NCBI GenBank assembly: GCA_017999075.1 | Contig: JAGOBX010000068.1 | Location: 1 to 11,322, forward strand | Direction of reading: 5' to 3' | DNA: 11,322 bases | Source of the DNA: JAGOBX01 sp017999075 [NCBI: Candidatus Babelota bacterium] | GTDB taxonomy: Bacteria; JAGOBX01 | Notes under the pieces: model-generated | What the model saw: the letters and a program-made list of their open reading frames with translations, nothing else | Told to the model about the DNA's origin: nothing | Database searches by the model: none | Shown: piece after piece, positions 7,522-11,322 of the stretch | Layout: each line of letters begins with the position of its first letter | How positions within the stretch are numbered: the first letter of the stretch is position 1 | Made by a program: the position numbers and the translations under genes

Positions 7522-9378
7522 CTATGCCTTCTCCGGCTGCCACATAACTAATTTATTATTTTCGTCAAAGACTGCTTTTGCGCTTTTATACCAGCGGTCC
7601 ATAATAGAATATTCTGTTTTTACTTTTACATCAGGACACACCTTGCGCATTGAATTTATCATTATTTCACTTATGCGCTCAGCTTCATAACTGTAATCAG
7701 AATTTAGAGGCAATTCAATGATAGCTTCGTCGTGAACAAATGCCGCTGTCCGGTAATTATTTTTTGTAAGATTATACAACGCAATTTTTGCGCCGTCAGC
7801 GGCTAATCCCTGAAATTGCGTGTTTTTATAATCGCAATAATTCATGTTTGAACGCAATCTGCCTGTAAGCGTTACTGCCTGTTTTTTGTCTTCCGCGATA
7901 AATTTTTTCATTTCAGGAAACGCGGTTAACCAGATTTTTTTTAGTTCAGCGCAGCGTTCAATTTTCAAAGCAATATTGTGTTCGATTAAAAGATTTCTCT
8001 GGAATGCAGTAATTCCCATTCCGCCGGGAAAACCAAAATTACAAGCCTTTGCAGTCCGTCTTTCTTCATCTGAAATATTATTTACAGGTTTATCATAAAT
8101 CTTTGAAGCAAACCATTTATGCAGATCAATATCGTTATTAATCAATTCGCGCATAACAGATATTTTGTAATTTGTATAACATATCTGCGCAAGCGCAACA
8201 AGTTCAAGCTGACAATAATCTATGGAAATAAAAATATTCCCCGGAGAAGGAATAAAACATTCCCTAACTTTGCCTGAGCGCGGCAGATTTTGAAGATTAG
8301 GTTTAGAGCATGAACTTCTGCCTGTTACTTTCAGAAGATCATAATAAGCAAATATTTTTTCCTTATCAAGTTTACGGATAAAAGTTGATAGAAGTTGCTC
8401 ATTTTTTTTATAAACTAAAAAACATTTTATAAATGGAATGTATGCAAATTTTTTTAAATCATCAGCACTTTGTGATTTGAATTTTGTTTTTTCAGTTTCA
8501 GAAATAATAATATTATGTTCTGATTCAATTTTTCTTATAATCGAATCATATATTTTTGTGCTGCCTGGAATGGAAGTATTATAACCAAATGCTTTTAAGT
8601 CGCTAACAGTTTTTTGTTTTTCGTCATCGAGAAGTTTCTCAATTTTTTTTACATAATCTAAATCAACGCAAATACCATTAAGCATTATTTTACCCAGTGC
8701 ATAATCGCCCATAATCTGAATTTTATGAGTTAAATGTCCGTATTCATTTGATAATCTAAATTCTTTCATTATATTTTCGCAATCTTCTATTAATTTTTTT
8801 GTAACGAAAAAGGAGGAAATACTGTCTTTTACAGCGTATTCAATGTAATAGTCAGGAATATTTTCGTATCTTATTGTTTTGTCTGAATTCATAAATTGTC
8901 CAAAATTTGTGCGAACATCCAAACCCTCTACATCAAAAATATTTTTTTCAAGTTTTATACCTAATATTTTTTCGCTGAGCAGCGCAAGATTATATTTTGC
9001 CGGCACAATTCCTGATTCTGCAATTCCTTTTAACCTGAACAATATGCCCGGATCAATAATATTACCGTTTTCTATTTGCTGATTAAGTTTAAGCCCGGTA
9101 ATTTTTTCAATTACCATAATATCGAATTTCGCGTTCATAATATAAAATGTTGATAAATTATGAATTTGCGTAAATTCCTTCATATTTTCACGATAAATGA
9201 TGTATGCCATTTTTCCATTAAATACAGTTCCAAGAATCAATTCTGGTACTTCGCCTTCGTGTATTTCTTCTGTTTCAGTATCTAATCCAATTTCATCGCC
9301 AATATTACCTGTTTCAGAAGTCCATATATCAAGACTGTATTTAATTTCGTTAAACTCAATTTCATTTTTAATTTTCAA
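7522..9378 (-). CDS. Family A DNA polymerase with 3'-5' exonuclease, phage type
   Basis: I chose TTG at 9378, because AAAAGGAG ends 9 nt before it; the in-frame ATG at 9387 touches that site with no spacing and cannot use it. The product is 618 residues (numbers below count from the ATG; subtract 3 for the TTG). The N-terminal proofreading exonuclease keeps Asp36/Glu38 (GLDTET), Asp89 (NAKFD), Tyr184 and Asp188 (YAVKD), the DEDDy set. The polymerase has TGRSSCSKPNLQNLPR (355-370), motif A Asp390 in SIDYCQLEL, motif B RRTAKACNFGFPGG (443-456) and motif C VHDE with Asp553. It should therefore copy DNA and proofread. There is no 5' nuclease domain, as in phage replicative enzymes. In the O helix Arg443, Lys447 and Phe451 are conserved, but the position of E. 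coli Tyr766 is Gly455. It is likely the replicative polymerase of a phage or mobile element. The next gene starts 62 bp downstream. Confidence 0.93.
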   Translation of the reverse strand: MKIKNEIEFNEIKYSLDIWTSETGNIGDEIGLDTETEEIHEGEVPELILGTVFNGKMAYIIYRENMKEFTQIHNLSTFYIMNAKFDIMVIEKITGLKLNQQIENGNIIDPGILFRLKGIAESGIVPAKYNLALLSEKILGIKLEKNIFDVEGLDVRTNFGQFMNSDKTIRYENIPDYYIEYAVKDSISSFFVTKKLIEDCENIMKEFRLSNEYGHLTHKIQIMGDYALGKIMLNGICVDLDYVKKIEKLLDDEKQKTVSDLKAFGYNTSIPGSTKIYDSIIRKIESEHNIIISETEKTKFKSQSADDLKKFAYIPFIKCFLVYKKNEQLLSTFIRKLDKEKIFAYYDLLKVTGRSSCSKPNLQNLPRSGKVRECFIPSPGNIFISIDYCQLELVALAQICYTNYKISVMRELINNDIDLHKWFASKIYDKPVNNISDEERRTAKACNFGFPGGMGITAFQRNLLIEHNIALKIERCAELKKIWLTAFPEMKKFIAEDKKQAVTLTGRLRSNMNYCDYKNTQFQGLAADGAKIALYNLTKNNYRTAAFVHDEAIIELPLNSDYSYEAERISEIMINSMRKVCPDVKVKTEYSIMDRWYKSAKAVFDENNKLVMWQPEKA

Positions 9379-9387
9379 AATAAACAT

Positions 9388-9395
9388 CTCCTTTT
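9388..9395 (-). promoter_or_regulatory. Ribosome binding site that sets a TTG start for the polymerase
   Basis: AAAAGGAG on the minus strand ends directly at the ATG (9385-9387) and 9 nt before TTG (9376-9378). The small gene upstream shows the same 9-nt spacing to its ATG, and the other genes of the block use 7-8 nt, so TTG is the better start. Confidence 0.6.
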
Positions 9396-9416
9396 AAAAA
9401 GTTCCACTTTTTAAAA
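9392..9416 (-). promoter_or_regulatory. Perfect 11-bp hairpin abutting the polymerase ribosome binding site
   Basis: In the mRNA, UUUUAAAAAGU pairs perfectly with ACUUUUUAAAA around a GGA loop, and the second arm runs straight into GGAG of the Shine-Dalgarno site; the stem includes its upstream AAAA. Folding would hinder ribosome access. This suggests translational control of polymerase synthesis, by a bound protein or by temperature. The stem is almost all A-U, so it is only moderately stable. The alternative is a DNA-level operator. Confidence 0.5.
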
Positions 9417-9420
9417 ATTC

Positions 9421-9452
9421 ACTGAAACACTGTATTTTATAGGTATTTCAGT
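9421..9452 (-). promoter_or_regulatory. Inverted repeat enclosing a TATAAAAT box upstream of the polymerase
   Basis: ACTGAAA (9421-9427) and TTTCAGT (9446-9452) form a perfect 7-bp dyad. Between them the minus strand reads TATAAAAT (9434-9441), a possible -10 box about 45 bp before the polymerase ribosome site; the -35 is poor (a T-run). Repressor binding to such a dyad would block this promoter. It is also possible that the polymerase is only read through from the gene upstream. Confidence 0.35.
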
Positions 9453-9510
9453 AATGAAAAAAATATTTTCACCGCAAAAGCAAGAATATTTTTGATAAGA
9501 TACTAAGATA

Positions 9511-9921
9511 CTAATTTAAAAAATTTAAATTTGATGCTATGCCTTTAAGATTTGACACTTTTATTTTAATTGGCTGATCTATTTTTTCGCAAACAGCTTT
9601 TCTTATTGAATCATTTACTGACTGCTTATCGTTTAAATCTACTGGGATAATGGCAACAGCTATTTTTGACAGCATTGCAGGTATCGCGCAAGGATTATAT
9701 TTATCCATTAGGACAATGATTGGTATATCAGAAACGACTGCCGCTCCAATTGCAGTTCCAATAGATGAAATTAAATCATTATCATTAATATGATTTGCTA
9801 ATAAAACGCATACCGTTATATACTTTTCATAAATTCCTATTGCAACATTAGTATATGATTCTTTTAATAAATTTTTTTCTTCTGATATCGCTTTTTTTAA
9901 ATTAAATTTCTCGAATCCCAT
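9511..9921 (-). CDS. Small alpha/beta protein of unknown function, first gene of the minus block
   Basis: ATG at 9921 is preceded by AGGTGAGG (9931-9938) with 9 nt spacing. The GTG at 9936 overlaps that site, so the product is 136 rather than 141 residues. I do not recognise it with confidence. The core alternates hydrophobic strands and helices: VAIGIYEKYITVCVLLA, then a polar NDNDLISSIGTAIGAAV, then IPIIVLMDK and AVAIIPVDL. The order strand, (D/S)xGTAxE-like helix, strand PIIV resembles nucleoside 2-deoxyribosyltransferase and TIR-like folds, but the usual catalytic Glu after GTA is replaced (GTAIGAA), so activity is doubtful. No signal peptide or membrane span is apparent. It lies 123-132 bp before the polymerase on the same strand. 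A tandem GATACTAA duplication (9499-9514) overlaps its stop codon. Confidence 0.7.
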   Translation of the reverse strand: MGFEKFNLKKAISEEKNLLKESYTNVAIGIYEKYITVCVLLANHINDNDLISSIGTAIGAAVVSDIPIIVLMDKYNPCAIPAMLSKIAVAIIPVDLNDKQSVNDSIRKAVCEKIDQPIKIKVSNLKGIASNLNFLN

Positions 9922-9930
9922 ACTGTTTTT

Positions 9931-9938
9931 CCTCACCT
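9931..9938 (-). promoter_or_regulatory. Ribosome binding site deciding the ATG start of the small alpha/beta gene
   Basis: AGGTGAGG lies 9 nt before ATG (9919-9921). The alternative GTG (9934-9936) is inside this site and so is unlikely to be the start. Confidence 0.6.
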
Positions 9939-9986
9939 ATTCTGTTATTATTTACAATTTTTATTTGCTGAAAGTTGCATTTAAAA

Positions 9987-10016
9987 AAAATATTGCGTTA
10001 ACCAATTTATTATCAA
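9987..10016 (-). promoter_or_regulatory. Candidate promoter for the minus-strand block
   Basis: On the minus strand TTGATA (10011-10016) and TATTTT (9987-9992) are separated by 18 bp, predicting a start near 9980 and a leader of about 60 nt. The inverted repeat at 10024-10066 lies just upstream, where an activator or repressor could act. The AT bias makes chance matches common. Confidence 0.3.
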
Positions 10017-10023
10017 AAGTTAA

Positions 10024-10066
10024 AACCCGAAATCTGTTTAAAAAAACACATAACATTTTTCGGGTT
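10024..10066. repeat. Inverted repeat AACCCGAAA / TTTCGGGTT, 25-nt spacer
   Basis: AACCCGAAA (10024-10032) and TTTCGGGTT (10058-10066) are perfect 9-bp complements and stand out as GC-containing arms in very AT-rich sequence. No gene ends here on either strand, since the flanking genes diverge, so a plain gene terminator is not expected. It could be an operator, or the terminator of a short unseen transcript; a T-rich stretch follows on the minus side and a T8 run about 20 bp further on the plus side. Confidence 0.55.
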
Positions 10067-10155
10067 CAATAAATATTTTAAAAATAATTTTTTTTATTTG
10101 CACCTTTTCAATCCTGAAATTTGTATATATAGATAGATGCAATGAAATAATATTG

Positions 10156-10185
10156 TTTACATATTTTAGGCGTTGCATTTAAATA
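10156..10185 (+). promoter_or_regulatory. Candidate promoter for the metallo-hydrolase gene, overlapped by a dyad
   Basis: TTTACA (10156-10161) and TAAATA (10180-10185) have an 18-bp spacer. The inverted repeat AGGCGTT (10168-10174) / AACGCCT (10187-10193) straddles the -10 box, a typical operator position. The match quality is modest. Confidence 0.28.
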
Positions 10186-10193
10186 AAACGCCT
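10168..10193. repeat. Inverted repeat AGGCGTT / AACGCCT
   Basis: A perfect 7-bp dyad with a 12-nt spacer that itself contains the palindrome ATTTAAAT. It lies upstream of the metallo-hydrolase, over its candidate -10 box. Operator is the favoured reading; an RNA hairpin is possible if transcription begins further upstream. Confidence 0.5.
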
Positions 10194-10240
10194 GGCTGAA
10201 TAAAATTTTATGTTAACTTTTTAGTAGCGTTTTATACAGA

Positions 10241-10263
10241 TGCAGAAAACAATTAATTCTGCA
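10241..10263. repeat. Inverted repeat TGCAGAA / TTCTGCA just before the metallo-hydrolase ribosome site
   Basis: TGCAGAA (10241-10247) and TTCTGCA (10257-10263) form a perfect 7-bp dyad with a 9-nt spacer. It ends 11 nt before the GAGGTGA ribosome site (10275-10281). It could be a repressor site or a leader-RNA hairpin. Confidence 0.5.
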
Positions 10264-10288
10264 AATAAAATTACGAGGTGAAAATAAT

Positions 10289-11322
10289 ATGTTTGATTTT
10301 AAGGTTTACAGAGGTTCAGATGAAATCGGCGGTACCTGCATTGAATTATATACCGAAAATACGCGAATACTTTTAGACTGCGGGCTGCCGCTGTTTGATA
10401 AATTCCGAAACCAGCTTGATACAAATATATTTAAAAAAGAAACTTTTGAAAATTTACGCGCTTCCGGTTTGCTGCCGGATATAAAAGGATTTTATCAAAA
10501 TGAAGACAAATCAATTGATGCGGTTTTTATTTCGCATTCGCATATTGACCATTATGGAATGCTCAAGTATGTTAATTTTGAAATACCTGTTTATGTAAGC
10601 GATGGGACGAAATCACAGATCGGTATAAACAGTATTTTCCTGAATGTTCCCTGCAATACGAAAAATTTTATTATTATAAATAATCAGGAAAAAGTAAAAA
10701 TAAATGAATTTATAATAACTCCGTATCTGATGGATCATTCAGCATTTGACGCATTCGGTTTTCTTGTTGAATGCGAAGGTAAACGATTATTCTATACAGG
10801 CGATTTCCGGGGCACAGGCAGAAAAGGAATTTTGACTGACCGGCTTATTAAATATCCGATAAAAAATCTTGATTATCTTTTCTGCGAAGGTTCGAATCTT
10901 ACAAGGGACGAACATCTTTATCCTGACGAACAATCTGTAGAAACTGAATTAGTTAAAGAATTCAATGAAAATCCTGACACTATGCATTACACAGTTATGT
11001 CGTCGCAGAATATCGACAGAATTGTTAGTTTTTACAGGGCCTGCCTCAAGACAGGCAAGACTTTTGTTATTGATTTATACACGGCTTTTATTCTTGATAA
11101 ACTAAAAACCGCAAATAATAAAATTCCGCAGATAAACTTTGATAAAATTAAAATTTATATTGCTGACAGGCATTATAAAAAAGTTAAAAAAACAAATAAT
11201 AATTATAATTTTATAAATAAATGTTTTCAAAATAGTATAAAACTCGATAAAGTCCGGGATATGGGCAATAACGTTTGTATGATTGTTCACGAAGATAAAG
11301 AGTTCTGGATACTTAATAGAAA
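10289..11322 (+). CDS. Metallo-beta-lactamase/beta-CASP nuclease, RNase J-like (3' truncated)
   Basis: ATG at 10289 follows GAGGTGA with 7 nt spacing. The frame stays open for 344 codons to the window edge, so the C-terminus is missing. The metal-binding motifs of the fold are present: early EIGGTCIEL and LLDCG, then HSHIDHYG (His83, His85, Asp87, His88), MDHSAFDAFGF with His150, and YTGDFRG with Asp172. These would bind two zinc ions. From about residue 195 the chain (LFCEGSNL, then TVMSSQNIDRIVSFYRACLK) fits a beta-CASP domain, the nucleic-acid-specific insertion of RNase J and CPSF73-type enzymes. A hydrolytic nuclease acting on RNA or DNA is therefore likely, though the C-terminal motifs that would confirm beta-CASP are not all visible. 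It is divergent from the polymerase block across a 367-bp region with three inverted repeats. It is probably an accessory rather than the housekeeping RNase J, because the insertion at residues 33-75 and the short, Lys/Asn-rich middle (295-315) are unusual. Confidence 0.85.
   Translation, partial: MFDFKVYRGSDEIGGTCIELYTENTRILLDCGLPLFDKFRNQLDTNIFKKETFENLRASGLLPDIKGFYQNEDKSIDAVFISHSHIDHYGMLKYVNFEIPVYVSDGTKSQIGINSIFLNVPCNTKNFIIINNQEKVKINEFIITPYLMDHSAFDAFGFLVECEGKRLFYTGDFRGTGRKGILTDRLIKYPIKNLDYLFCEGSNLTRDEHLYPDEQSVETELVKEFNENPDTMHYTVMSSQNIDRIVSFYRACLKTGKTFVIDLYTAFILDKLKTANNKIPQINFDKIKIYIADRHYKKVKKTNNNYNFINKCFQNSIKLDKVRDMGNNVCMIVHEDKEFWILNR

Noticed and set aside
7844-8098. 84-codon plus-strand frame inside the polymerase gene
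   Set aside because: It lies antisense to conserved polymerase motifs and has no ribosome site; it is a shadow.
9385-9387. ATG as the polymerase start
   Set aside because: It directly touches the Shine-Dalgarno site with zero spacing; the TTG 6 bp further inside has the 9-nt spacing seen at the upstream gene. The difference is only three residues.
9499-9514. Tandem GATACTAA duplication as an attachment site
   Set aside because: Only two 8-bp copies at the 3' end of a gene, with no tRNA, integrase or second copy elsewhere; more likely replication slippage.
9934-9936. GTG as the start of the small alpha/beta gene
   Set aside because: It is part of the ribosome binding site AGGTGAGG that serves the ATG at 9921.
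11102-11290. 62-codon minus-strand frame inside the metallo-hydrolase gene
   Set aside because: It lies antisense to a well-supported coding frame and its Ile/Phe-rich composition reflects the AAA/AAT codons of the other strand.

Overview
The window is strongly AT-rich bacterial DNA. It has compact minus-strand gene spacing, clear Shine-Dalgarno sites (GGAGG, AGAGG, AGGTGA) and ATG, TTG and perhaps GTG starts. No rRNA or tRNA gene is visible and nothing names the host. One protein descends from PolC, a polymerase typical of Firmicutes, Fusobacteria and Thermotogae. This hints at a low-GC lineage or a phage of one, but does not prove it.

Layout. (1) 2-928 (+): 3' end of a tail-fibre-like surface protein ending in an S74 intramolecular chaperone domain. 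(2) 929-1874: a gene-poor stretch with tandem 32-bp repeats and a short transposase-like remnant. (3) 1875-3647 (+): a predicted lipoprotein serine hydrolase of the class C beta-lactamase/esterase fold. (4) 3671-9921 (-): a block of five same-strand genes. In transcription order they are a small alpha/beta protein of unknown function, a phage-type family A DNA polymerase with 3'-5' exonuclease, a 363-aa protein that I read as a catalytically dead, shortened relative of the PolC C-terminal region, a ClpP-fold serine protease with an intact triad, and an AAA+ ATPase with a second module resembling an ATPase that has lost its P-loop. (5) 9922-10288: a divergent regulatory region with three inverted repeats. 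(6) 10289-end (+): a metallo-beta-lactamase/beta-CASP (RNase J-like) nuclease, cut by the window edge.

The last three genes of the minus block are 36 and 15 bp apart, and 62 bp separates the polymerase from the next gene, so at least these four look like one operon. The block pairs DNA synthesis (active polymerase plus pseudo-polymerase) with proteolysis and remodelling (ClpP plus AAA+). No capsid, portal, terminase or integrase gene is visible, so a complete prophage is not supported here. A phage remnant, satellite or other mobile replication module remains possible.

The strongest leads are the PolC-derived pseudo-polymerase beside an active polymerase, the AAA+ protein next to ClpP, and a perfect 11-bp hairpin touching the polymerase ribosome binding site, which suggests translational control. 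Homology statements rest on motif recognition by eye; no database search was run.
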